From Tetrapyrgos nigripes (Eukaryota > Basidiomycota > Agaricomycetes > Agaricales > Campanellaceae), in NCBI GenBank assembly GCA_013368315.1, contig JAACJM010000006.1:186001-250000 (forward strand): a stretch of DNA of 64,000 nt, in the 5' to 3' direction. The position numbers were made by a program, and so were the translations under genes. Below the pieces are notes generated by a model that was given only the letters and a program-made list of their open reading frames with translations, ran no database searches and had not been told where the DNA came from. The first letter of the stretch is position 1; every line of letters begins with the position of its first letter. Of the stretch, positions 34,422-45,319 are shown piece by piece.

Positions 34422-36452
34422 GTTGTGTCAAGGCTTTGGTGTCTACCTCAGACATTGATTTGTGTTCGCCTCGCGTGCTCGGTGTCAATTATGAAAATGT
34501 GTACCGAGCTAATTGACGCTTGTTGAAAAATTTCTCGATATTCTAATCTATGTACCTAAGTACTTTGAGGAAATACAATGCTTTTCTGATTGTACACCTA
34601 CAACTAATAGAATTTGTAAACCCCTTGATCCAGACCCAAACCTTCAATCCACTGGAGCAGATCACCGTTGACCTCATCTGGGAAAGCCATCTGGACCCAG
34701 TGTCCCGAATTATACTCGCGGACAGTCACCGTGCTATTACTCGACACAAGAGCTCCTGCCAAAAAGGTCGGAGCACTGACTGAGCCGTAGTCTCGTAAGG
34801 CAACACCAAAGAAGACCGGGCTATGAATGAGTGCGTTTTCTTGTGGAATACCTAGTAGACGTCTCCATTATTTTTTTAAAACAGAGTATTTAAGGGGAAA
34901 TTCGTACCTTTATCGTCCTGACCTTCGAGGGTACCACGCACAATCTTGTACCAATTGAGAGGAGCGGCTAAACCGCCTTGACGGATGGCTTCCATTTGAA
35001 TGGCTCGTTCCTATGTAGAAGTCGCAATTAGTTCTAGTATCTACAATGGAAAATTTCTAGGCTCACCTCCGGTGTAACATAATCTACTGGCGGAATCCTA
35101 GTGTCATTAGTGATAAACGCCTCGTAGGCTCCTAATGGAGAAAAGTCCGTGATCGTCTTAGTGGTGTCGTTCGTGTAGAACAGGTCCCAGAAGGAATCGA
35201 AATGGTCCAGAATGGTTTGATCTGCGCCTTCAGAGGAAAAGAAATCCCAATATCCAAAATTCTCATAACCAAGTACTGCTTTGCTCTAGAGTAAACCAAT
35301 TCAACATGATAAAGAACCTGAGGCCACTGGTAGGGTTAGATAACTACTCACCAGGTTGAGGTTCTCTTCGTAGGGAGTTGCGAAGGAAGTAGGAGTGAAG
35401 TATCCCACAGCAAGAAATGCATAGGAAAGGAACCGCTCCGGGAAATAATTCGCAAGACGACTGGCAGTTTGTGAGCCCCTGTCAAGTGACGCGAGAGTAA
35501 CCCAGTCGTCATCAGTAATGGGCTCAGGTAACAGTGTTTTCGAGAAAACTCACCAATCATGGGCTACTACAACTGCCTGCTCAATGCTCTCAGCGTCCAA
35601 AATATCGATAATATCTCTCGTAACCAGACTGGAAACGTAAAGCTGAGGATCCAACGGTTTCGAGGTGCCTCCATATCCCAACATATCGGGTACGAGGAGA
35701 CCATATCCTTTATCCTGGAAAAAGGCTACCTGGTGACGCCAATCATACGAAGTGGAAGGGAAGCCATGGAGAAAGAGAAGGGTGGGTTTTCCAGTATCCG
35801 CAGGGACTGCGTAATAGTGGTAGTTCAGGCCTCTAGAGACATTGAGGTCCTTGAATAAGGAGGAATTGAACGGTGCAGGGGTGTCGACTCGGGGAAGTAG
35901 TGCTGAGGACGCACCCGCAGTCAAGGTGAGGAGTAGAGAGGATAAGACTTGGAAGAGCATACTTGAGTATGTAGGTGCAGTATTCTGGTTTTGAGACCCA
36001 CCTTTTATACTGAGCTAGGTCTGCACTCTTACAAACCAGTTGCTCTGTCATCCAAACCAACGGCTCTCATATGGATATTATCAAGCAACTTGGAAGTGAA
36101 AAACTCCAGTGAAAACGGACTCTGAGCAAATCCAAATCCGCACAACAGTGATGATAAAAATCCGACAAAATCTAAGTTTCAGTTTTGACAGTGACGCGTC
36201 ATCCACGTCCGAGTCCGCGAAGTAGGGACACCAAAGTCTATGGACTGAAAGCTCTGGAATTTGGATGGTACTGCAGGGCAGGGTCAATCCAGTTTGAGAG
36301 CGAGTTTTCATGACCGTTGTTCAAGTGATAGGGATCTAGATGTAAAATTAGGGCCCTAATCCTACTATGAAGAGCAACCTCAAATGCGCACCGTAAGACA
36401 CATTATCTGGGGAAACACTTTGTTCCCTGCTCTCTTAAAGCAGACCTCAAGA
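34422..36452. repeat. Segmental duplication, copy B, part 1
   Basis: Nearly identical to 1-2050. Over the hydrolase gene the two copies keep one offset, including all introns. The left end coincides with base 1 of the window, so the true limit cannot be judged. Confidence 0.95.
34604..35960 (-). CDS. Secreted epoxide-hydrolase-like alpha/beta hydrolase, copy B
   Basis: The same five exons as copy A, shifted by 34421: 35554-35960, 35352-35478, 35067-35285, 34908-35010 and 34604-34851. Splice sites, frame and the catalytic motifs HGFP, AHDWG and GHWVQ are all kept. Most differences from copy A are silent or lie in introns. I noticed Ile to Val just before AHDW, Val to Gly in RDYVSVS and His to Tyr near the C-terminus. 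No stop or frameshift was found, so both copies look functional. Selection or recent origin could explain this. Confidence 0.92.
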
Positions 36453-37288
36453 TGAGAAACTATCCAGATGAGGCATTACACAGCATTTCAACAAGCTTCC
36501 GGATCAGTATGTACTTCGATGGCGGCAATCGTCCCAATATATGTAAATTCTGATCTGAAACGATACCGAACCCGACGAGGACGACCCAGAAGACCCAGAA
36601 ACACCAAATAATCCTTCCTCCTTCTCATTCTTGTGAGGAGACATCGCAACAAGCGACGCCCCGCCCTACCCTCCTTCATATTCTTCATGCTCTCCACCAT
36701 CTCCAGGTCTTCCCTAGCAAGGTCATAGTATCGACTTTCTCATCCTCGTCACCACCTGAAGCACCGGAAGCACCAGTAGCACACCTCCACGTATACCAGC
36801 ACCGAAGGTTGTCCTGGATTTGAATGGGGACATCAATTGATATGTCCATACCCACTGCCATTTCCACTTCTAGATTCAGCTTTCTTGTCCTTGACCCTCC
36901 TTAGGCGACCCCAATCCTGGAAGACCTCCCGACCCACCAAAAGGTGTTTCTGGCATGGAAGATACAATGAGATTATGTCATTAGGAAGAGACAATCAACA
37001 ACGCACCAGGCTAAGTTGTTTGGACAAAACATAGATACTTCACATCCCAAGGGCTCGGGTTATTTGAGGATTGCTTGACCAAGACAATAGTCCACCTTCC
37101 ATGTTCATCTGAAACAGAAACATCCGGGCCAGTCAGTGATGGCTTGCTACATAGCAGTGACATCACCCCTCTCCACCATCAATTCAGAGAAGCCCATACT
37201 CAACCCCATTTCTCTCACTTTGTCCACCCATCTTGATCTCCCCAAGCAACGACCTCATTCTACGTTAGAGAGTGGTCAGAGAAGACAC

Positions 37289-38084
37289 CAAGGGGTCTTC
37301 AAAATGATATGACCAGACTGGACGTTCCTTTTTGGTCATAAGGTCCAGCTTGACCCCCCCCTCCCCCCTCTCCTTCCTAAAATGGTAAGCGATAAGATAA
37401 ATATTGCTTACAAATCATGAAACCAGATCAATTTTTCCTCCTGGTTACCTCTCAGGCCCTCTGCTAACCTACAGATGCAGTGGATTAGTGATATATTCTG
37501 TGTGACACCTATCATATTGAGGTAGCAAATCATTTTCTGACAATGTTTGTGATGTGGCACTGGTGGTGACATCACTGATCATGGGAATTACATGCCATTT
37601 AAAGCTGAGAATGGGCCTGAAAGGTCATTACACATACACTGGGTGCAAACACTTGTAATTCCTTAGATATACCAAGGAATTACATAAGACTTACACTGGT
37701 ACACTCAATATGTAAGTCCACTTGACTTACTGAAGTATTACCAGGGACCACTGTGAGACTTCATGCCTTACAATGGTCATATATAATTGTTTCATTTTTT
37801 TGGTCTCTGGTAATACTTCAGTAAGTCAAGTGGACTTACATATTGAGTGTACCAGTGTAAGTCTTATGTAATTCCTCTGTATATCCAAGGAATTACAAGT
37901 GTTTGCATCCAGTGATAGCTTTTATGGGTCCTGAATATGTTTTGTGCACTTTCAGATCCAAATTGCCTCATAAAGTAAGTCTATACACCCTTCAGGTGAT
38001 GATGTACCTTTTGGTCATAAGGTCTCTCCAGACCCCCCCTCCCCCCAAGGTCTGGTCTCAGGTAGACAAATTTAAGACCCCTTG
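37289..38084. mobile_element. hAT-type MITE with a nested foldback element
   Basis: The element starts CAAGGGGTCTT and ends AAGACCCCTTG. It is flanked by 8-bp duplications GAAGACAC (37281-37288) and GAAGACGC (38085-38092). Copy A near 4290 has the empty site with GAAGATGC. The 8-bp duplication and CA..GG termini fit hAT elements. GTCATAAGGTC and C-runs recur near both ends. It carries no gene and contains the 278 bp foldback at 37637-37914. Confidence 0.88.
37637..37914. mobile_element. 278 bp foldback element, CACTGGGTG family
   Basis: The ends are CACTGGGTGCAAACACTTG and its inverted form with one change. The two halves are nearly perfect inverted repeats of about 115 bp with a short T-rich centre. 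ATA flanks both sides (37634-37636 and 37915-37917), a 3-bp target duplication. The terminal sequence and the CAATATGTAAG block are shared with the 3472 bp element at 50987-54458. CACTG ends plus 3-bp duplications suggest the CACTA group. Confidence 0.88.
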
Positions 38085-38814
38085 GAAGACGCATACACTC
38101 TACTGCCTCTCCGATCAATGGCCCGAATCAGTCTCAATCTCACTTCGGCTCTGAAGGATCTTCATTGAGAACTCTGGAACCCCACACAGTGCAGGAGAGA
38201 GCGAGGCTTTCAGTGAAATGCGCCCCAAGTTATACGCGAGAAAGAAAGAGATGTAGTAGTCTGGTATAAAGGAGTCAGAGGTTGGAGTGCCAAGGTTGAA
38301 TTCGGAGGCATCAGAAAGGGTGCTGAGACCTCTGAAAAGGTGAAACGGTAAGGAAGGATGCAGACTAGGACGGTGTATGTTGCAAGAGGGGTTTGGCAGA
38401 TGAGACCACTGACACTAAAGATAGCACCAAATAAGCATGAGTAACTGTCAGAGTGAAGACACGAAGACATACTTGTCATTTTGGAATTTCCTTGTAGACC
38501 ATTGATAGTTGGACGCAAGGAAACATTGACGACAACTGTAATAATACTGGATATGGGCACTTTGAGATGCAAGACAGAAAAGCAAAGTAATTAGACGCAT
38601 TTCCGTGCGAGTCCTTGAGCTGAAAAGCACCGAGTGTTGAGAAGGATACCTCATTACACTTTAGGGAAAACGTACCAGATAATCTGCGACATCTGCCATC
38701 CCAGATCCTTGCCAGCTCCTCAAAGTGTACAATCCTGCCATACTAGCTCTCGACTACGCACTTCTGTACCATTCTTGCACTGCAGCTTTTTGTGACAAAA
38801 ACTGTATGCTCTTG

Positions 38815-39512
38815 AGACGTGCCAGCTCTTCAAACCATACAATCAAGCCATCCCCAAGCCAAAAGGTTTTGTCTGAGACTCAGTTCCACACTTTGATGAT
38901 AACACTACTGGCAGGAGTTGGAAGAGGAGAGGAAAATCAAGGAAATGAAAAGTAAAGGCAGAATTGCTACGACGAAAGAAAGTCAGTCAACTGAAATTTA
39001 AAGAATGAAAGAAGAACGGAAAAAAGTCTGCTCACATTCCATATCTCCAGTTCCAAAGTGCCCCAATCCGAGACTGTTCTAGGCAGCTGCAAGGCTGTCG
39101 ACAATCTCAAATCCATTCTCAACCTTTTCCGACAGGCGGTAAAATGCTCAACAGCTCCTAGTTGCGATGTCAACAATATGAGTGAAACCAAATAGCTCTC
39201 GTAATGCGAATCCCGGTCTTGAGGGCAGTCATCCTTGAGAAATCCACTGCTGACATTGCACTCGAGAGCGTGCACAAGCGAGTTGTAGGACAAGAAGATA
39301 GTATGTCAATGACGCACTTCCGGATAGCAGACAATCCACAACCGGGTTCTTCCTTGCGACTGGGCGATGTTGGAAGGTCTAGTTGTGCAACGAAGAAGAA
39401 GAAAGAAAACGGAAGGATAGTTGGAACCATGTCCCATACATTTCATCGGACTCCAGCAAGACCGTTAGGACAGCGGTCACTCTTTCTGTGCTGGGAGATA
39501 CTATGAAAGAGT
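38815..39512. repeat. Segmental duplication, copy B, part 3, with dispersed-repeat pieces
   Basis: 38815-39330 matches 7015-7505. 39236-39512 matches parts of the dispersed repeat at 27148-27730 in the same orientation with an internal deletion. No gene is visible. Confidence 0.8.
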
Positions 39513-39547
39513 CTATTCCTGCTATCGTTAGTTAGTGGGTTTTTACG

Positions 39548-40392
39548 GCTCATGACTTATGTCTGGACATTAATCAAAATTAATCAAGTGGCATATGTCC
39601 CGCCATAAGTAGATATTAAGTAAGGTTGTTTGGTGAAGTGGTCAAGATACCCTTTTTCCCTCTGCAAGCCTTTGAGTTCAATTCCCAGTCTGACACAGTG
39701 CTTTTACTTCTTTTTATTTGGCTCTCCTCCCTCACTGTTTTCTGGCATGAAGTCCTCAGGTCTTCTTAAAATTTCTGTCTATAGATTCACTTCAGTATTT
39801 ACTGTCAGGAAAGGAATTTTTCAAACAAATATTTGTACAACTTTTTTTCTTCTTCTGCGCTTTGCGCAGGAGATCGAGAGTCTAAGTATCCCACCACAGC
39901 ATCCCTGAAAGATGTTCAAACCCTCTGGAACTTTCTGTCTATCTGTCCACTTCAGTATTTATCAGGAAATGTAATTTTTTAAAGAACTACCTGTATGATT
40001 TGATTTTCTTCTGCGCTCTGCACAGGACATTGAGAATACAAGCATCATATCATAGCATTATAGAGGGATGCCCAAGAACATGTAGGCCTGAGGTTTTTAA
40101 CTCAAAGAGCAAAACAAGTTACTTTCAACTTGGAAGGTCAATAATGGTGTCAATTTCAATTTTCTCTTCAGTCTTTTGCAAAAGTTATGCCTTTGGTGAT
40201 AGCTCAGCATGTAAAACTAGTGTACCCTAAAACCTAATACTATATAGTAGCTCAGTATCGCAAGGGAGAGCCCCAGGGAGCGTTTCCATAAGGCGGGGAG
40301 ACAATGTTTTGTGAAGATTACATAAGATAAGGACAGGCATCTGATTGGCTGTGGCATATGTCCTGGCATATGTCCAGACATAATTCATGAGC
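39548..40392. mobile_element. Inverted-repeat-bounded element containing a SINE-like unit
   Basis: GCTCATGACTTATGTCTGG with ACAT (39548-39570) recurs inverted at 40370-40392 with one mismatch, a 23-bp terminal repeat 845 bp apart. GGCATATGTC blocks occur inside both ends. I found no clean target duplication. The interior is the tRNA-like sequence and ~140 bp tandem repeats described separately. Confidence 0.5.
39624..40058 (+). mobile_element. tRNA-derived SINE-like sequence with a tandem tail
   Basis: A Pol III-like A box (TGGTGAAGTGG, 39631-39641) is followed 33 nt later by a B box (AGTTCAATTCC, 39675-39685), the spacing found in a tRNA. The acceptor and T stems pair poorly, so this is not a working tRNA. 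Two related ~135 bp units follow (39771-39905 and 39931-40058), each ending in a TTCTTCTGCGCT..GCGCAGGA-like segment. A tRNA-like head with a repeated body suggests a SINE. Confidence 0.45.
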
Positions 40393-40429
40393 TGTTTTTG
40401 CTGTTTTTACAGAGCAATCAGATTTACTT

Positions 40430-40797
40430 CAAGGGGGTCCAAAAAAAAAAATTAATGACTGGGGGTCGGAAAAAAATTTAGTGCCTTGGTCGAGGAACCT
40501 ACCTACCTTACCTTCTCTATAAGGTAAGTTCACACAAATTTACCTGCCAAAGATAGTATGTGCACATGACCTCAAGTCTCGTGCTTTGCCCAGCTCGCAC
40601 TTAGAGATACTGCGTAATTGTCAAAAAACATCTGGTGAGCATATATTTATGTGTTTAACTTCACAGCTCACCAGATTGACACCTGCCAGCATGCTTGCCA
40701 GCTCCAAATGAGTCAGTAAAAAAAAAAATTTAAGGGCTTCGCCAGGGAACCTACCTACCTAGCCCCGGTATGGGATTCTCTGGCCCGGACCCCCTTG
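40430..40797. mobile_element. 368 bp hAT-type MITE
   Basis: The ends CAAGGGGGTCC and GGACCCCCTTG form a perfect 11-bp inverted repeat. The 8-bp target duplication ATTTACTT is exact (40422-40429 and 40798-40805). The termini resemble the MITE at 37289-38084, so both may use the same hAT transposase. No gene inside. Confidence 0.9.
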
Positions 40798-40910
40798 ATT
40801 TACTTACATTCCACCAATCAATTTGGCGCTACGGGGAAAAAAACTCCTGTATGGCTCCGTTAGCTGCTGCAGACCGCTTTTTACCTGGTTCTCTTTTAGG
40901 TTGATTCAGT

Positions 40911-42935
40911 GTGTTGTCGCTAGATCTAAGACAGGAGTCAGGGGGCAGAAAGCAACCAAGAGAAAAAGGGGAGTGGAGCCACCCTCAGTACTTTTCGTTA
41001 CCCTTTCCTGTCCTGGTCGTTCTTGCTATTCATCTTCTCTCCTGCATTAACACTGTACTGCTGCTCACTTTTCACCTGTCACTATGGTCTCTCCCATGTT
41101 CTCATTCATGGCATTGCCATCACATCGTTGCCTGTGACTTCTGGCTCACAACATCTCTCCTTTCTACGTTGTATGCTAAAAAGCGAGGATTCCCATTTCC
41201 AGAGTATACCCCAGGCACTGTCCAGTCATTTCCCGTCACTATCACTTCGGACCTGATTCCTCTCATGACTTCCATCACTTTCACTCTCACCAACTACTGT
41301 CCTCACAATGTGTCTGTTGTATTAGGCAGAGATGTCCAAGATGCCTGTGACAGAGCTTGTTTGACAGTGCTTTCAGAGCTGCTTCAAAATGGTTCCACTG
41401 CTAGTTCCTCAGCTACAATGGCCTTCACCTCTGTCGTCTCATTACCCAAGCATTATTCTTTCCCTGCTGGTGAGCACTGTTTCTTGCTGGGCACGTTCAT
41501 TGCTAACGACGTCTTAAGCATCACCTGGGAATACTGTTCCCAGTGCTCCCCTCAATTCCTCGCCGTCTGGTGAAGGAAGTTCCACGTCCTGCAGTTAAAC
41601 TGTTCCGGCAATGCCGTGTTACCTCCTGCCGTTTTACCTGCTTTCAGTGTCATATCCTCACCTCCTCCTGTTGCTGGTCCTAGTACTGTTGAAGTCCTGT
41701 TATCTGATGATGATCACAGGACTAAGGCTATGGAACTTCTCCATGATCTTGTGACTGGTCACAGTGGCCCTGGTGTTCGTTGTTCCCAGGCACTATTTCA
41801 CAATGCTCACACCCATGGTATCAGGACAGAGGGGTTGACCAAAATCAAGTCTGTTAGGACAGCGGTTCTGAACCACATTTTCTCCAGAGGTTGCATGGGA
41901 CACAATAGTACTTCTTGCTGACAACTCATGCAGGGATATCAATATTTAGGAGAGTTCCTTTCTCAGTTGTATAAGTACATTTGCCGATCTGATGTCACTG
42001 TTACTGTGTATCTGTTCTTCATTAGGTATTCAGAAAGAATTTCTTAGAACTGCTCTGTGTCGTCAGATTAGAGTTGAACTGGACTGTTATTTGCAGGAAA
42101 GATGTCAATTTATTCTTCAGCGTAAATGCACTCTTGCAGATATGCTTCCACCTCATTTCAACAAATTGCCCAAGGCTGAGCTATTGGAAATTTATGACAT
42201 GCACACTGCTAGGTACACTAGCAGCGCTTCTGACATCTGCTCAGCTATTCTTTGTCACATTGCTTCTTGTGCTTGTTATACAGTTCATTCTGCTGGGGAT
42301 GGGGGTTCAGTTCACGACCTTACTGGGTGTCAGGATCTGCTTGATTCCCTTGGCAATATCCATGAAGAGACTCCAGGTGTCAATGGGCCCCAGGCTTTTC
42401 TGGTCAAGTTACTGGAAAATGTTCGATCTAATTTGACCGTTGCTCTGATGAAGCGCATTATGGACATTCTGGGTATCGGATTTGAAGCAGGTGATGGTCT
42501 TCCAAAGCTGAGGAAAAGGCTCACCTGGTATATGCAAGAGCTAAACTCCTTGGATGCAGCAACTGTGGTCATCGACCCTGTGGGGCTAGACATTATCTGA
42601 GCAGAATGGCCTCAATTAGTCCCAATACGATTAACTTGAAGGACCTGTTGGTTGACAATTTCCATGATATGACATCCTCTGATGCCCTGTGTACATCTGT
42701 ATGTGCTTCTTGCTCAGAGGAGGTTTTGACTGCAAACTCACATTCTGTGCCAATAGACGACACCCATATGATGCCTCTGGTCCAGCCAGATAGACGCCTT
42801 TTGGTTAGTGGAGAGGTAGCAGACCCCAATTGGCTGAACAGATGCTCCGGTGTCAGTTATTCTTCTCCCATTCCAAATTATCCTGACGTACTGGTTGATC
42901 CAGCTGGAGTAGACTTGCTGAATTGGTGCCTTTGA
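40911..42935 (+). CDS. Uncharacterised open frames, probably transposon-derived
   Basis: Consecutive plus-strand frames at 40911-41573, 41616-41921, 41992-42600 and 42606-42935 look coding by composition, and the third (202 codons) is the best. It contains LPKAELLEIYDMHTARYTS, ASDICSAILCHIASCACY and LTVALMKRIMDILGIGF. The SRAEL-like helix pattern recalls N-terminal regions of Helitron-like and other basidiomycete element proteins, but I cannot assign it. Frames are separated by stops with possible introns such as the TTCATTAG acceptor at 42025. It may be a pseudogene. Confidence 0.35.
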
Positions 42936-43335
42936 GTTTGCAGTGATTGTAAGAGTTCCATCAAAAAGGGCTGGACTCCTCAACTAGCCATGGCCAATCA
43001 CTCCTATATTGGCACAGTTCCTGATGTACTCAAGAGGCTATGATTGCGCTCTCAAGAGCCAAGTGTTGCATCATTAAGATGAAGGAAGATGAAGATTCTG
43101 GCAGACATCTCTCTGACCCCACTGAGTTTCTACAAGGTTTCGCAATTTTGACCTCTACTGGGATGTAATTTTGATATTCTACATGTTCAGGTGAGTTTTT
43201 CTGAGGGAAAAAGGACAGTTACCTGGGCTAACTCCCTTTCTTTCCAACCACTACTTCAACCTGGTAAAAGCGAAAACTTCTATTCTGAATGGGAGTCCCA
43301 GAGATGCTGCCAAACCATACACCAATGATAAAAGC
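42936..43335. other. No gene recognised
   Basis: Short spacer between the uncharacterised frames and the inverted-repeat element. Nothing recognisable. Confidence 0.5.
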
Positions 43336-44622
43336 GGTATAGGTAAATCTGCAGACACCCTGTGCAGACACCCTTCACATAGCATTGTAAATTACCATAC
43401 CATATATATATGTGACCTACAAGATGTTTTTAAAGTTGTATATTAGCTGTACACAGAGTGTAATGATCTTCAAAAAAAGGAGTATAAGCACAGCCACAGA
43501 TGCTTTCCTGAAACATTCTTACAGATTTTCTCTGTTCAAGATACCAGGAGAGTATCTCTACTTATCATGAGTGTATATCAGTGTGAATATGTAAAGGACA
43601 CTCAAAATGTCTCATAATGCTTTAAGATGCTTGCTAACTGCATTTCAGTACTCATCTTTGAATATCCTATTATATCAAACAATTGGTAGTATCTGGCTCA
43701 TGTCTGAGCATGTTTCTACAAGATAATACATTGTAATAGCTTCAAGATAAATTGTACTCATTTGTAATTTCTGGGAAGGGTGTCTGCAGGGTGTCTGCAC
43801 GTGGCTGTGCATGTACAGACACCCTACAGACACCCATGCAGACACCCTAAGAAAGCAAAATGGGAGTGTCAGGTACAAGAGTTCTGCATAGAAATGGACA
43901 TGGATGGATTTGATTCAAAGATTAACTAGCAATAGACAATTTCTGTAAAGAGACTATTTTCTTTCCCTGTGTGTTTTCTTATTCTGTTTTCCATCCTCTG
44001 TCTCTTCACTTCTCTTTTCTGCATGAAGTCTGTGCTTAGACCTGGCTAATTGCTGTGGCTGGCGAGTTTCTGCTGGATTAGTAGTGATTTCCTCCTTTAG
44101 AAGCCTAGCTTCCTGAACAGCCATGGTTGACCTGTTTAAGCCTTTCTCTTTGGTAAATGGCTTTGGCCTGGGTCTGGGAGGCATATTCTTCTCCTTCTCT
44201 ACTTGCTTCACCATTCTTTCCACTTCCATCTTTTCCTGTATACCCTTGCAAAGGTCACTCTCCTAAAAACTAGTCAGAAAAAAACTTGAATAATCAAAAA
44301 GTATCACTGCACCTCAAGGTCAGATTCTGTGGCATGTTGGAGATCAGGTGCATGTTTCTCTGGACCATCATAAGGCCACCACAAATCCTCAGGAGGACCA
44401 GCATCCAGGCCCCATTTTTCCCTTCCTGCTTTTCCAGTTCTTGTTGCTTCTAATAGATCATATGTCCAAGACTTAGGTATGTGCATGAACAGCCATCATT
44501 CCTATTATTCATAGTATGTAGTAGAACTTAACAAAAACAATGGTTTTAACAATAAATGAGTTAGTGATGATAATTGGGATGTCTGCAGGGTGTCTGCAGG
44601 GTGTCTGCAGATTTCTCATACC
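43336..44622. mobile_element. 1287 bp inverted-repeat element with GGTGTCTGCA repeats and one gene
   Basis: The left end GGTATAGGTAAATCTGCAG with ACACCC is matched inverted at the right end (…GATTTCTCATACC, 44618-44622). Copies of GGTGTCTGCA or its complement cluster at 43351-43372, 43778-43852 and 44579-44609. Such repeated subterminal motifs are typical of transposase-binding sites. No clean target duplication was found. The interior holds a two-exon gene of 160 codons and no transposase. Confidence 0.65.
43954..44486 (-). CDS. Small basic protein carried by the inverted-repeat element
   Basis: Two exons (44313-44486 and 43954-44262) join in frame through a 49-nt GT-AG intron to give 160 residues starting MHIPKSWTYDLLEA. 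The N-terminal third has GLDAGPPEDLWWPYDGPEKH. The C-terminal two-thirds is strongly charged and Lys/Arg/Glu-rich (EVERMVKQVEKEKNMPPRPR, then KHRLHAEKRSEETEDGKQN), probably helical and then disordered. I do not recognise the family. Its position wholly inside the inverted repeats suggests an element-encoded DNA-binding or accessory protein, or a captured host gene piece. Confidence 0.55.
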
Positions 44623-44759
44623 TGTCCCGATGGTCACTTCTGATCGGCTTTTCTCCTGGGACTTTTTTCAGCCTTTCGCTTTTTTCCACTCAGCTTTTAT
44701 TGCCTTTCACTTTTTGTATCCAGTGACAGCTTTTCACCAGCTTCTGCAGCCACTTTTCT

Positions 44760-45265
44760 TGGGAGTAGTCAACTATACTTACCTGCGTGTACTATATGTA
44801 TTATCATGCGAAATTTTAACATCACCCTTCCTGTCGAGATCAGGCACCACTCGCCACAGGCCTGTCTGCTTGCAAGGAGCATTCCCAACTGTTGAAAACC
44901 AATGTATCAGAGCACATGGGTAGCGATGGCCTTCATGTGTAAAACGAAGGAATGCGAAAACTCTACCAACAAGGAGGCCACCAAAACCATCCTCCTGCTG
45001 GTCACCCTCCATAAATACAGTCATATTGAGCTGGTCCTCGCTGCCATGAATTTGTCAAGTGTATGTGTTCATGACACATACTGCCCAGGCCAGACATGTC
45101 GCTTGGAGCAAAAAAAAGTTGCCTTCGCTGAATTATGGAGGAAAACCTTCTGATTCCTCTCCAGCTCTGGGCAGGATGCCAGAGGTATGTTGCAACCCTG
45201 TGGGCCATCTTCAAGATGTTGCTGGTTGTAGAGAGATTGTTGGTGTTGAAATATATACCTTCCAT
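44760..45265 (-). pseudogene. Plavaka transposase, C-terminal part (third piece of a split gene)
   Basis: Read on the minus strand, the pieces LFFAPSDMSGLGSM, RGPAQYDCIY, DGFGGLLVGRVFAFLRF, HEGHRYPCALIHWFSTVGN and TGLWRVVPDLDRKGD follow each other with frameshifts. This is the C-terminal region conserved in Plavaka transposases. It is the continuation of the gene whose middle is at 47284-49349 and 5' end at 56741-57068, separated by a Copia insertion and a later inversion. Confidence 0.75.
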
Positions 45266-45319
45266 GTATAGTAACTATGAGTCTATATGGAGTTATTAAC
45301 TTCTATGTAGTTATAAGTA

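Larger units (their letters stand above)
36453..38814. repeat. Segmental duplication, copy B, part 2
   Basis: Matches 3455-5027 in copy A apart from the MITE at 37289-38084 and small indels. At 38814 it lacks the 1987 bp element found in copy A. No gene is called. Confidence 0.85.

Noticed and set aside
39624..39695. Functional tRNA gene
   Set aside because: A and B boxes are present, but the acceptor and T stems do not pair well and no clear anticodon arm can be drawn.
39539..40410. 8-bp direct repeat GTTTTTAC as target duplication of the 39.5-40.4 kb element
   Set aside because: The right copy lies ten bases beyond the inverted repeat and the sequence is T-rich, so chance is a fair explanation.
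44902..45271. Plus-strand frames opposite the Plavaka C-terminal piece
   Set aside because: They are shadows of the minus-strand transposase sequence, which has recognisable conserved motifs.
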